Shown here: positions 34,320 to 41,557 of the stretch, piece after piece
Numbering within the stretch: the first letter of the stretch is position 1
Layout of the letters: every line of letters begins with the position of its first letter
Notes under the pieces: generated by a model
What the model saw: only the letters and a program-made list of their open reading frames with translations
What the model was told of the DNA's origin: nothing
The model's database searches: none
Made by a program: the position numbers and the translations under genes
Assembly: GCF_029335485.1 (NCBI RefSeq)
Contig: NZ_JARJLM010000482.1
Span: 1 to 41,557 of the forward strand
Reading direction: 5' to 3'
Source: Cupriavidus basilensis
GTDB taxonomy: Bacteria; Pseudomonadota; Gammaproteobacteria; Burkholderiales; Burkholderiaceae
DNA: 41,557 bases

Positions 34320-35209
34320 ACGCTGCCGTGCGCAAGACGGCGCCGCCCGCGGCGCCGTCCAAGACTGCTGCGGCCACCAAGGCCGCGCGAGTGGCCAAGC
34401 CGCCCGCGCCGCTCAAGGCCGGCGCGGCGGCGAAGGTCGCCAAGCCGCCGAAGGGCGCGCTCAAGGCGTCCGGCCCGGTGGTCCGGGCAGACGGCAAGGC
34501 CGTGCTCAAGCCCGCGGCGCGCGCCTCCAAGGCGCCGGTGCTGCCGGAAGTCGAGGCGTTGCCGCTGCCGGTCGAGACCGTGGTGGATGCGGTGCGGCCG
34601 GCCTACTGGGACGAAGCCTGCGCCGACCTGATGAAGCGCGACCGCATCCTGCGCAAGATGATCCCCACCTACGGCCCGGCGCACCTGATCTCGCGTGGCG
34701 ATCCCTTCATCACGCTGGCACGGTCCGTGGTGGGCCAGCAGATCTCGGTCAAGGCCGCGCAGACTGTCTGGGAACGCCTGGCGGCGATGTGCCCCAGGCT
34801 GACGCCCGCGCAGATGCTCAAGGCCGGCCACGAGAACCTGGCCACCTGCGGCCTGTCGCGCCGCAAGGCCGAGTACATCGTCGACCTGGCCGAGCATTTC
34901 AAGGCGGGGCGGGTGCACGTCGACAGCTGGACCGAGATGGACGACGAAGCCGTCATCGCGGAACTGACGCAGATCCGCGGCATTGGCCGCTGGACCGCCG
35001 AAATGTTCCTGATGTTCAACCTGATGCGGCCCAATGTGTTGCCGCTGGACGACGTCGGCCTGATCAACGCCATTTCGGCGAATTACTTCAGCGGCGAGCC
35101 CGTCACCCGCAGCGAGGCGCGCGAGGTGGCGGCCAACTGGGAGCCGTGGCGCACTGTTGCCACATGGTATATGTGGCGCAGTCTTGACCCGCTGCCGGTG
35201 ACCTATTAG
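34316..35209 (+). CDS. AlkA-like DNA-3-methyladenine glycosylase with basic N-terminal tail
   Basis: A 297-residue base-excision repair glycosylase of the HhH-GPD superfamily. The helix-hairpin-helix [15 protein letters not shown] is at about 217-231 and the catalytic aspartate region LPLDDVGL has Asp245/246. [11 protein letters not shown] is the typical active-site helix. The first 80 residues are unusual: a Lys/Ala/Pro-rich, low-complexity tail ([30 protein letters not shown]) like histone H1-type tails, expected to bind DNA nonspecifically. The start is TTG 34316, overlapping the cysS stop, with GGAGG at 34306-34310; a GTG at 34304 would be upstream of that sequence's spacing optimum. Confidence 0.88.
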   Translation: MNAAVRKTAPPAAPSKTAAATKAARVAKPPAPLKAGAAAKVAKPPKGALKASGPVVRADGKAVLKPAARASKAPVLPEVEALPLPVETVVDAVRPAYWDEACADLMKRDRILRKMIPTYGPAHLISRGDPFITLARSVVGQQISVKAAQTVWERLAAMCPRLTPAQMLKAGHENLATCGLSRRKAEYIVDLAEHFKAGRVHVDSWTEMDDEAVIAELTQIRGIGRWTAEMFLMFNLMRPNVLPLDDVGLINAISANYFSGEPVTRSEAREVAANWEPWRTVATWYMWRSLDPLPVTY

Positions 35210-35297
35210 GCTGGTGAATAGCAGAATTTGCAGAGAAGTTGCATGGAAGTGCGCGAGGCTGCATCCGCAGACTTGCGGTTTAGTGGGTGAATTCCGG

Positions 35298-35303
35298 TAG
35301 AAT
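35298..35303 (+). promoter_or_regulatory. -10 element of accA
   Basis: TAGAAT with a TTGCGG 19 bases upstream (35273-35278). It predicts a leader of about 25 bases before the accA ATG. Confidence 0.45.
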
Positions 35304-35334
35304 GCGCCCCTTCACAGACAGGTACGCGAGTCTC

Positions 35335-36306
35335 ATGAAAACCACCTTCCTGGATTTTGAGCAGCCAATTGCCGAACTCGAGGCAAAGATCGAAGAACTG
35401 CGTTTTGTGCAGGACGATTCGGCTGTCGATATATCCGAAGAGATTTCGCGGTTGGCCGGCAAGAGCCAGCAGCTTACCAAGGACATCTACGCCAACCTGG
35501 CCCCATGGCAGGTGGCCCAGATCGCCCGGCATCCGCAACGTCCGTACACCCTGGACTATGTGCGGGAGATCTTCACCGATTTCCATGAACTGCACGGCGA
35601 CCGCGCCTTTGCCGACGATCTCTCCATCGTTGGCGGCCTGGCCCGCTTCAACGGGCAGGCATGCATGGTGATCGGTCACCAGAAGGGCCGCGATACGAAA
35701 GAGCGCGCCATGCGCAATTTCGGCATGCCCAAGCCCGAAGGCTACCGCAAGGCCAAGCGCCTGATGGAACTGGCCGACAAGTTCGGCCTGCCCATCTTCA
35801 CCTTCGTCGATACTCCGGGCGCATTTCCCGGTATCGACGCGGAAGAGCGCGGCCAGTCCGAGGCCATCGGCCACAACCTCTATGTGATGGCCGGCCTGAA
35901 GGTGCCCCTGATCGCCACCATCATCGGCGAGGGCGGCTCCGGCGGCGCGCTGGCGATTGCCGTGGGTGACGTGGTGCAGATGCTGCAGTTCGCCACCTAC
36001 GCGGTGATTTCGCCGGAAGGCTGCGCTTCGATCCTGTGGAAGACCGCCGAGAAGGCGCCGGAAGCCGCCGAAGCACTCGGCCTGACCGCGCACCGCCTCA
36101 AGGCGCTCAGCCTGATCGACAAGATCGTCAGCGAGCCGCTGGGCGGCGCGCACCGCGACGTCAAGGGCATGGCCGCCATGCTCAAGCGTTCGCTGGCGGA
36201 TTCGCTGCGCCAGTTCCAGGGCATGAGTGTGAAGGAACTGCAGGCGCGCCGTTATGAGCGCCTGCTCGCCTATGGCAAGTTCAAGGAAACCGGCGCACCG
36301 GGCTGA
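35335..36306 (+). CDS. accA: Acetyl-CoA carboxylase carboxyltransferase subunit alpha
   Basis: AccA and AccD form the carboxyltransferase that makes malonyl-CoA for fatty acid synthesis. The 323-residue product (E. coli 319) has the conserved N-terminus [34 protein letters not shown], the [10 protein letters not shown] segment and the oxyanion/biotin-site region [11 protein letters not shown]. The C-terminal [24 protein letters not shown] is typical. The ATG at 35335 is the standard start; an in-frame start at 35287 overlaps the promoter. tilS follows directly. Confidence 0.97.
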   Translation: MKTTFLDFEQPIAELEAKIEELRFVQDDSAVDISEEISRLAGKSQQLTKDIYANLAPWQVAQIARHPQRPYTLDYVREIFTDFHELHGDRAFADDLSIVGGLARFNGQACMVIGHQKGRDTKERAMRNFGMPKPEGYRKAKRLMELADKFGLPIFTFVDTPGAFPGIDAEERGQSEAIGHNLYVMAGLKVPLIATIIGEGGSGGALAIAVGDVVQMLQFATYAVISPEGCASILWKTAEKAPEAAEALGLTAHRLKALSLIDKIVSEPLGGAHRDVKGMAAMLKRSLADSLRQFQGMSVKELQARRYERLLAYGKFKETGAPG

Positions 36307-36319
36307 CCCGTCCGCCGGC

Positions 36320-37720
36320 TTGACCGACAAGGTCGCACAGGCCCTGCAGGCCGGTGCGGCCTTTGTTGTTTCTGGCGACGGCGCGCGGGCAGGCACGGTG
36401 GCGGTGGCGCTCTCCGGCGGACGCGATTCCGTCGCGCTGCTGCATGCGTTGCGGGCGGCGGTGGCGGCGGGGTCGCTGCCGCTGCGCGTGGCCGCGCTGC
36501 ACGTGCATCACGGCCTGCAGGCACAGGCCGACCAGTGGGACGACTTTTGCGCGTCGCTATGCCGCGACTGGGAGCTGCCGTTCTTCAGCCGCCGCGTCAC
36601 AGTGAGCCAGCAGCATGGCGAAGGGCTGGAGGCGGCCGCGCGCCGGGCCCGCTACGCTGCGCTGGAGGCCATGTGCGACGAGGCTGGCGCGGCGCTGCTG
36701 CTGTTTGCGCATCACCTGGACGACCAGGTCGAGACCGTGCTGCTGCGCCTGTTCCGCGGCAGCGGGCTGGCCGGGCTGGGCGGCATGCCGCGGCTGCGCC
36801 GGATGGGCGCGCGGCAGCAGATCGTGCTGCTGCGTCCCTGGCTGGAGGTCGCGCGCGACGACATCGAGGCTTATTGCGCAGCCAATGCGCTCACCTGGAT
36901 CGACGATCCCTCCAACGACGATCCGCGTTTCGCCCGCAACGCGCTGCGCGGGCAGATGCCGGCGCTGGTCGCAGCGTTTCCCGCGCTGCGCGCCAATGTG
37001 GCGCAGGCCGCCGCGCATCTGGCACAGGCCGGCGAACTGCTCGACGCGCTCACCACGCAGACGATGGCGGCCCTGGTGCGCCCGGCGCGCGATGCCGGCA
37101 CGCTTGCCGAGCTTGACCTGCCCGGGTTGCGCGCGCTGTCGCCGGCCCAGGCCGACGCGGTGCTGCGGCTCTGGCTGCGCGAACTCGGTGTGCAGGCCCC
37201 GTCCACCGCGCGGCTTGCCGCCATGCGCGCGCAATTGATCGAGCACGCGGGCGGCGAGCCTGCCATCCATCATCAGACGCTGGTGCTGCGGCGCTTCCAG
37301 GGGCGCGTGCTGGCCTGCCGCGCCGAGCCGGCCATCGCCTCGGGGGACCTGGCGCTGCAATGGGCGGGCGAGGCCTGCCTGCCGGCGCCTGCATGGCATG
37401 GGGAGCTGCGCTTTACCCGCGACGATACCTTCGGCCTGCCGGAGGCCGTGCTGCGGCAGCCGCTGCGGCTGGCGGGGCGGCAGGGCGGGGAGCGCATCGT
37501 GCTGCGCCCGGGCGGGCCGGCGCGCGCGCTCAAGCAGGCCTACCAGGAGGCCGGCGTGCCGATGGCGCGGCGCGCGCGGCTGCCTTTGCTGTGGGCGGGC
37601 GGCCAGCTCGTGTTCGCGGCCGGGCTGGGCATGCACCGGCGCTGGCCGGATGCGCCCGCGGCGCCGCGCTGGCGCGTTGAATGGCTTGCGTGGTCCGGCA
37701 ACGGCGGGCACATCGGATAA
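36320..37720 (+). CDS. tilS: tRNA(Ile)-lysidine synthase
   Basis: TilS changes the wobble cytidine of the CAU anticodon of one isoleucine tRNA to lysidine. The PP-loop ATPase motif SGGRDS is near residue 34, followed by HHGLQAQADQWDDF, the RRARYAALE segment and HHLDDQVETVLLRLFRGSG. The C-terminal domain with RPGGPARALKQAYQEAGVP is also present. The start is uncertain: TTG 36320 leaves a normal-length N-terminus, while ATG 36254 and ATG 36272 in the same frame would overlap accA by 35-53 bases; none has a clear ribosome-binding sequence. The body of the gene is certain. Confidence 0.9.
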   Translation: MTDKVAQALQAGAAFVVSGDGARAGTVAVALSGGRDSVALLHALRAAVAAGSLPLRVAALHVHHGLQAQADQWDDFCASLCRDWELPFFSRRVTVSQQHGEGLEAAARRARYAALEAMCDEAGAALLLFAHHLDDQVETVLLRLFRGSGLAGLGGMPRLRRMGARQQIVLLRPWLEVARDDIEAYCAANALTWIDDPSNDDPRFARNALRGQMPALVAAFPALRANVAQAAAHLAQAGELLDALTTQTMAALVRPARDAGTLAELDLPGLRALSPAQADAVLRLWLRELGVQAPSTARLAAMRAQLIEHAGGEPAIHHQTLVLRRFQGRVLACRAEPAIASGDLALQWAGEACLPAPAWHGELRFTRDDTFGLPEAVLRQPLRLAGRQGGERIVLRPGGPARALKQAYQEAGVPMARRARLPLLWAGGQLVFAAGLGMHRRWPDAPAAPRWRVEWLAWSGNGGHIG

Positions 37721-37860
37721 GCCGGATTAAGCCGCGCCAAGCGCTCGCCGTTGGTCCCGCTTATAGGCGGGCGAGTAGCGCGCGCCACTTCCCCCTGACT
37801 TCACTTGTCACGCCTGTGCCTTGCCTCCGGGCGCCTCTTCGTGTATTTTCAAAGGCTTTG

Positions 37861-37866
37861 TACAAT
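37861..37866 (+). promoter_or_regulatory. -10 element of lysC
   Basis: TACAAT, 19 bases before the lysC ATG, giving a leader of about 13 bases. No strong -35 hexamer is seen. It is the same -10 sequence as in front of dapA, another lysine-pathway gene. Confidence 0.45.
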
Positions 37867-37885
37867 CGCTGGCGTCGACAAGAAG

Positions 37886-39136
37886 ATGGCTCTCATCGTT
37901 CACAAATACGGCGGCACTTCGATGGGTTCTCCGGAACGCATCAAGAATGTCGCCAAGCGCGTTGCCAAATGGCACCGCGCCGGTCACCGCGTAGTCGTGG
38001 TGCCTTCGGCCATGTCGGGCGAGACCAATCGCCTGCTTGGCCTTGCCAAGGAAATTTCGGCGCAGCCGAGCCCGCGAGAGCTGGATATGCTGGCCGCGAC
38101 CGGCGAGCAGGCCAGCTCGGCCTTGCTGGCCATCGCGCTGCAGGGCGAGGGCGTCGGCGCGATCAGCTACACCGGCTGGCAAGTGCCGGTGAAGACCGAC
38201 TCGTCCCACACCAAGGCCCGCATCGAATCGATCGACGACGAGCGTATCCTGGCCGATCTCGATGCCGGGCGCGTGGTCGTCATCACCGGCTTCCAGGGCA
38301 TCGACGGCAAGGGCGACATCACCACGCTCGGCCGCGGCGGCTCGGATACCTCGGCCGTGGCGATCGCCGCCGCCATTGAAGCCGACGAATGCCTGATCTA
38401 TACCGATGTGGACGGGGTCTACACCACCGATCCGCGCGTGGTCGAGGACGCTCGCCGCCTGGACCAGATCACCTTCGAGGAAATGCTGGAAATGGCCAGC
38501 CTGGGCTCCAAGGTGCTGCAGATCCGTTCGGTGGAGTTTGCCGGCAAGTACCGCGTGAAGACCCGCGTGCTGTCGTCGCTGACCGACCCCCTGATGCCGC
38601 TCGAGCAGGAAATGCACTCGGGCACGCTGATCACTTTTGAGGAAGAGTCTGAAATGGAAGCAGCCGTCATCTCCGGCATCGCCTTTGCCCGTGACGAGGC
38701 GAAGATCACCGTCCTGGGCGTGCCCGACAAGCCCGGCATCGCATACCAGATCCTGGGCCCGGTAGCCGACGCCAATATCGACGTCGACATGATCATCCAG
38801 AACCAGTCCGTCGACGGCAAGACCGATTTCACCTTCACCGTGCCGCGCGGCGAATACCAGCGCGCACTGGCCATCCTCAACGATGGCGTGAAGGCCCACA
38901 TCGGCGCCGCCAGCGTATCGGGCGACCCCAAGGTGTCGAAGGTCTCGGTGGTCGGCGTGGGCATGCGCTCGCATGTCGGCATCGCCAGCAAGATGTTCCG
39001 CACGCTGTCGGAAGAAGGCATCAACATCCAGATGATCTCCACCTCGGAAATCAAGATCTCGGTGCTGATCGACGAGAAGTACATGGAGCTCGCCGTGCGC
39101 GCGCTGCATAAGGTGTTCGAGCTGGATCAGGCGTGA
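37886..39136 (+). CDS. lysC: Aspartate kinase
   Basis: The first enzyme of the aspartate family pathway (lysine, threonine, methionine, diaminopimelate), 416 residues. The kinase motif KYGGTS is at 7-12 and GRGGSDTSAVAIAAA marks the nucleotide site. Two ACT regulatory domains follow from about residue 265 (ISGIAFARDEAKITVLGVPDKPG and the second around VSVVGVGMRSHVGIA), typical of the single-gene, feedback-controlled type. The ATG at 37886 starts MALIVHKYGG. It is the last conserved core gene before the tRNA. Confidence 0.96.
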   Translation: MALIVHKYGGTSMGSPERIKNVAKRVAKWHRAGHRVVVVPSAMSGETNRLLGLAKEISAQPSPRELDMLAATGEQASSALLAIALQGEGVGAISYTGWQVPVKTDSSHTKARIESIDDERILADLDAGRVVVITGFQGIDGKGDITTLGRGGSDTSAVAIAAAIEADECLIYTDVDGVYTTDPRVVEDARRLDQITFEEMLEMASLGSKVLQIRSVEFAGKYRVKTRVLSSLTDPLMPLEQEMHSGTLITFEEESEMEAAVISGIAFARDEAKITVLGVPDKPGIAYQILGPVADANIDVDMIIQNQSVDGKTDFTFTVPRGEYQRALAILNDGVKAHIGAASVSGDPKVSKVSVVGVGMRSHVGIASKMFRTLSEEGINIQMISTSEIKISVLIDEKYMELAVRALHKVFELDQA

Positions 39137-39214
39137 TCCATGCGGGACGGGCCGCGCGCGGCTTGTCCAACTATCGGTCCATGCAAATATTTTTAATTAG
39201 TCGTCAAATCACCG

Positions 39215-39243
39215 TTGACCAATTGAAATCCGACCGATAGAAT
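39215..39243 (+). promoter_or_regulatory. Strong promoter of the tRNA-Ser gene
   Basis: TTGACC, a 17-base spacer and TAGAAT, followed by a GC-rich discriminator. An AT-rich run at 39185-39199 sits where an UP element would. This is the best sigma-70 promoter in the window and starts transcription about 37 bases before the tRNA. Confidence 0.75.
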
Positions 39244-39286
39244 ACGCGCTTCGTTGTGTGGCCTCCCTCACACAACGGCAGGTTTG

Positions 39287-39380
39287 GGAGACGTGGCCGA
39301 GAGGTCGAAGGCACTCCCCTGCTAAGGGAGCATCCGGGCCAAAACCTGGATCGAGGGTTCGAATCCCTCCGTCTCCGCCA
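39287..39380 (+). tRNA. tRNA-Ser (anticodon GCU)
   Basis: A 94-base class II tRNA. The acceptor stem is GGAGACG (39287-39293) with CGTCTCC (39370-39376), then discriminator G and an encoded CCA (39378-39380). The anticodon loop CTGCTAA between CTCCC and GGGAG gives GCU at 39321-39323, reading AGC and AGU. The long variable arm is CATCCGGGCC to GGATCG, and the T-loop is GGTTCGAATCC. It has its own promoter and terminator. The region right of it looks like accessory DNA. Confidence 0.97.
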
Positions 39381-39394
39381 GTTAATGGCGGCAG

Positions 39395-39433
39395 AACCCC
39401 GGAAGATCGCGGTCTTCCGGGGTTTTGTTTTTT
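39395..39433 (+). terminator. Rho-independent terminator of the tRNA-Ser gene
   Basis: A perfect 12-base stem AACCCCGGAAGA/TCTTCCGGGGTT with a six-base loop, followed by a T-rich tract. Confidence 0.93.
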
Positions 39434-40062
39434 GTGGCCGGTTCAAGAACTAGCAAGTCGACTATCAAAACGGTTGGCGCTTCGACAGGTCTCGCAAGGG
39501 TCGAAATTCAGGTTCCAGCAAGTTCCAAGGGGAAGGTACCCCATGTACGGGAAGGGGCTCGGTTTTGGGCTCCGAGGTGTCAAGTGACAATTCGGAGGGG
39601 GGCGTCTCATTTCAGATTTCCTCCTGACGCCACCCCGGGAATCGGATGCCACACGAACCCATCTGGCGATTTGCCAGGGTTCGATGGCGTCTGATCATGT
39701 CCCACCAAGCGCCTTCCTCCTGCCACCGTGCCCGCAGGCCTCGACATCGCCGGGCGACACCCGGCCGGCGTCCATTGTCAACGTCCGTTAGCCCTGCTGC
39801 GCGACAAGCGCCTCACACCGATGGAGCGCAGCTTGTATCTGGTGTTCCTCGCGGCCGTCTGCGAAGGGAGCATGCGCGCGCGTGAGGGCGTGGCTGGTGC
39901 AGCATCGTCGTCCCGGCCGTCCTGCCTGCAGCGCATCACGCCAGATCAGCAACGTGACCTGCGCTCGGCATTGCATCGGCTATCACTTTCCCCTCAAGGT
40001 TAGAACCAAGCGACGCGCATCCGGCTCACTAGGCGATCGGTTATGCGGTGGACATACCTGCA
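39434..40062. other. Apparently decayed accessory DNA after the tRNA
   Basis: About 630 bases with no convincing intact gene. Composition is more mixed than in the core genes, with AT-richer patches. A GTG-started frame at 39728-40003 (91 residues) contains the plausible protein segment LLRDKRLTPMERSLYLVF, vaguely like part of replication or conjugation-island proteins (for example STY4528-type), but it has no ribosome-binding site and the rest is not convincing. It may be a broken gene fragment. No integrase and no second copy of the tRNA 3' end were seen. Confidence 0.4.
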
Positions 40063-40305
40063 TCATCTGTCCGAATAAAGTGTCTCGCCCCGTAACGGAA
40101 AACAGACGATGCGATCGCGATAGTGGTCATAGTGTTCGCGTACGGTTGCCGGAGCCACGGACTCGTTCCGAATATCGAGCATGTAGCGCGCGAACAGGGA
40201 TAGATTCGGGACGTGCTGTAACGCGGCAATACCCAGAGACACCGCTGACAGAGTGACGAGTCCGACGACGATCCAAAACAGGGCGGGTTTCCCGTATCCG
40301 TTCAT
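40063..40305 (-). CDS. Small membrane protein downstream of a T6SS-immunity-like gene
   Basis: An 80-residue protein with one clear membrane helix at about 8-28 (ALFWIVVGLVTLSAVSLGIAA) and a polar C-terminal part with several aromatic and charged residues (HYDHYRDRIVC). It has no recognised domain. Its ATG overlaps the stop of the 27-codon fragment upstream (ATGA), and that fragment overlaps the DUF3396 gene, so the three are translated as a chain. It could be an additional immunity or accessory protein of the same island; function unknown. Confidence 0.55.
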   Translation of the reverse strand: MNGYGKPALFWIVVGLVTLSAVSLGIAALQHVPNLSLFARYMLDIRNESVAPATVREHYDHYRDRIVCFPLRGETLYSDR

Positions 40306-40385
40306 GGGGATGTCGCTTCGCTCACGCCGCGCGGTGTGACCGGTTCACGTAGATCGATGTCCCATTGCCGCGTCATGTGTGTCAT
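40302..40385 (-). pseudogene. 27-codon remnant of a second DUF3396-type gene
   Basis: The short frame encodes MTHMTRQWDIDLREPVTP and a few more residues. The segment QWDID-REx-TP repeats part of the neighbouring gene (QWDIDQREQITP). At DNA level 40331-40377 is an imperfect copy of 40702-40751, including an identical 18-base run. It overlaps the upstream stop (ATGA at 40382-40385) and the downstream ATG. Most likely the leftover of a tandem immunity-gene copy after an internal deletion, although the short ORF may still be translated. Confidence 0.55.
40331..40377. repeat. Direct repeat copy 1 (immunity-gene remnant)
   Basis: Imperfect direct repeat of 40702-40751. Both begin GCGGTGTGA and share GATCGATGTCCCATTGCC and CGTCATG. 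It marks the duplicated segment of the DUF3396-type gene. Confidence 0.75.
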
Positions 40386-41557
40386 CGCGTCTTAGCGAAA
40401 AACCAGGTGACATCCCGTCCGTGTACCTGGGGCATGGGCGTGCCATGCAGGAAGCTGCTCGGACCGGTAGGAATGTCCTCGCAGTGCCACACGCCGGGAT
40501 AGGGGCAAGGCTGTCCGCTGATCACGCGCATGCCGGGCGGAGGTTGCTCGGTCCACAGCCAGGTCACGGGCACGCCGTCGACCAGCGGCAGCGATTCACC
40601 GTCGGCAACGCGACAGCGCACCAGGGGCTGGCCGGATTGCAGCCAGAGGCCGGCGCGTGGGGCGGGCTGGAGGCTCTGGGCTTCTCGGGGCGCTTCGGCA
40701 GGCGGTGTGATCTGCTCGCGTTGATCGATGTCCCATTGCCATAGCGTCATGCCGTGCGTGTGGCCGCTTTCGATGACAGGCAGGTGTTCGCCTTGCTCGA
40801 AGTGTTGGCGCATGCCGTGCTTGGCAGACGTGACCCACCAGCCGGCGCGCGGACAAGCCTCGCCGCCGGTGGCATGCGTTGGCGGTGGCTCTTGACGAGG
40901 CGCGTCGGGCGCGAGGCCGCGCATCTCGGGTGACGGCCAATCGCTGTCGTCGTCAAAGCGAGCGAGCCAGCGCTCGGTGTCGCGTCGATTGAAGCGCACG
41001 TTCGGATCGCCGTCCCACTCTCCGAAGCCGAGCAAGCTGAGCTTCGGGTGCCGCAGCGGTCGCAGCAGACGGTTGAGCATGACAGGCAACTCGGGCACAC
41101 CGTTCTCCACCGGATGCAACTCCGGCTGCGGGCCAAGCTCGATCCACTGACCGCAGTCGAGCTCATCGATGCGGATGCGCGGATCGGTCAGGGCCGCACG
41201 CACGGCATCGCGGTCGATCGAGAGCTTCTCGCGCCAGATGTCCGACAGGAAGAAACCCCAGGTCGGCGGACGTAGGCCCGACGGTAGTTGGGGCGCTAGA
41301 CTCATACTGAAAGGGTAGTCGGTATCGAGGCCGTAGAAATGCGGAGCAAGTGCCCGGTCCCAGACGGTGACTTCGGAGCGCGTGCCGAACTCCAGCGGAT
41401 TGGCCATGGCGAAGCCGCTGTAGACTTGCTCGGGGCGCAGGCGCGTGATCGCGTCGTGTACGAAGCGACGCCAGACGTCGCGGTTGTCGAGCCACCACTG
41501 CCAGCGGTAGTAGAGGAGGATGCTTGAGTAGCCGGGCTCCCCAAAACCTAGATCCGA
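40382..41557 (-). CDS. DUF3396-type (type VI secretion immunity family) protein, 5' end off window
   Basis: The frame stays open to the window edge (391 codons visible plus stop), so the start lies beyond 41557; an internal ATG at 41407 is not the true start. The visible part fits the DUF3396/'type VI immunity family' proteins as remembered: GYSSILLYYRWQWW, RPEQVYSGFAMANPLEFGTR, FYGLDTDYPFSM, RPPTWGFFLSD, QWIELGPQPELHPV, and LLGFGEWDGDPN. The C-terminal 150 residues hold three copies of a Pro/Trp motif (CPRAGWW, APRAGLW, CPYPGVW), each followed by an LP or MP segment. These proteins usually protect the producer from its own type VI effector, whose gene would be expected upstream, outside the window. 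Confidence 0.75.
   Translation of the reverse strand, partial: SDLGFGEPGYSSILLYYRWQWWLDNRDVWRRFVHDAITRLRPEQVYSGFAMANPLEFGTRSEVTVWDRALAPHFYGLDTDYPFSMSLAPQLPSGLRPPTWGFFLSDIWREKLSIDRDAVRAALTDPRIRIDELDCGQWIELGPQPELHPVENGVPELPVMLNRLLRPLRHPKLSLLGFGEWDGDPNVRFNRRDTERWLARFDDDSDWPSPEMRGLAPDAPRQEPPPTHATGGEACPRAGWWVTSAKHGMRQHFEQGEHLPVIESGHTHGMTLWQWDIDQREQITPPAEAPREAQSLQPAPRAGLWLQSGQPLVRCRVADGESLPLVDGVPVTWLWTEQPPPGMRVISGQPCPYPGVWHCEDIPTGPSSFLHGTPMPQVHGRDVTWFFAKTR
40702..40751. repeat. Direct repeat copy 2 (inside the DUF3396-type gene)
   Basis: Counterpart of 40331-40377, here within the intact coding frame (segment MTLWQWDIDQREQITP on the minus strand). It shows that the short downstream remnant derives from a paralogue of this gene. 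Confidence 0.75.

Noticed and set aside
39381-41557. Second copy of the tRNA-Ser 3' end as an attachment site
   Set aside because: No repeat of the T-loop/acceptor sequence was found to the right within the window.
1-41557. CRISPR array, insertion sequence, prophage or restriction system
   Set aside because: No regularly spaced repeats, transposase-like proteins, terminal inverted repeats or phage genes were recognised on either strand.

Overview
This is a GC-rich bacterial chromosome segment. Its gene content and protein sequences fit Burkholderiaceae, most likely Cupriavidus or a close Ralstonia relative. Reasons: the core order of PHP phosphoesterase, yciO, M50 protease, trpS, dapA and bamC, then mutS, then lpxH, ppiB, ppiA and cysS, and finally accA, tilS and lysC; the roughly two-thirds GC content; and several short-leader promoters with TACAAT or TAGAAT -10 boxes. 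Genus is inferred from remembered synteny, not from a search.

Layout. (1) 1-7445: eight plus-strand housekeeping genes (PHP phosphoesterase, YciO, site-2 protease, TrpRS, methyltransferase, DapA, BamC, metallo-beta-lactamase-fold protein), closed by a bidirectional terminator. (2) 7595-9783: a small Ala/Pro-rich lipoprotein and a RoxA-like ribosomal oxygenase on the minus strand, divergent from a SlyD-type FKBP. (3) 9896-13683: mutS and a secreted calcineurin-like protein with overlapping stop and start codons. (4) 14012-22079: a potassium module. It holds a kdpFABC operon with an unusually long KdpC and a tiny extra membrane ORF in front of kdpF, a divergent UspA-like gene, and a KimA-like APC permease. 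The kdp/usp intergenic region carries two sequences resembling the Escherichia coli KdpE box, yet kdpDE is not in the window. (5) 22304-25514: a MocR-type regulator divergent from an FMN-split-barrel protein and a DMT exporter. (6) 25554-29591: suhB, trmJ, a PrpF-family isomerase and cysE. (7) 29730-32496 (minus): TPR protein, ppiA, ppiB and lpxH, divergent from cysS. (8) 32931-39136: cysS, an AlkA-like glycosylase with a basic N-terminal tail, accA, tilS and lysC.

(9) 39287-41557: a tRNA-Ser(GCU) gene with a strong promoter and terminator marks the end of the conserved core. Beyond it lies about 0.6 kb of apparently decayed DNA. Then, on the minus strand, comes the 3' part of a DUF3396-type (type VI secretion immunity family) gene running off the window end. 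It is followed by a 27-codon remnant that repeats an internal segment of that gene and by a small membrane protein. This looks like the inner edge of a tRNA-linked accessory island carrying type VI effector/immunity genes.

The most rewarding places for follow-up are the kdp/usp/KimA-like potassium module with its candidate KdpE boxes, and the tRNA-Ser-linked immunity-gene remnant. No complete new defence or mobile system is visible; the island effector, if present, lies beyond position 41557.
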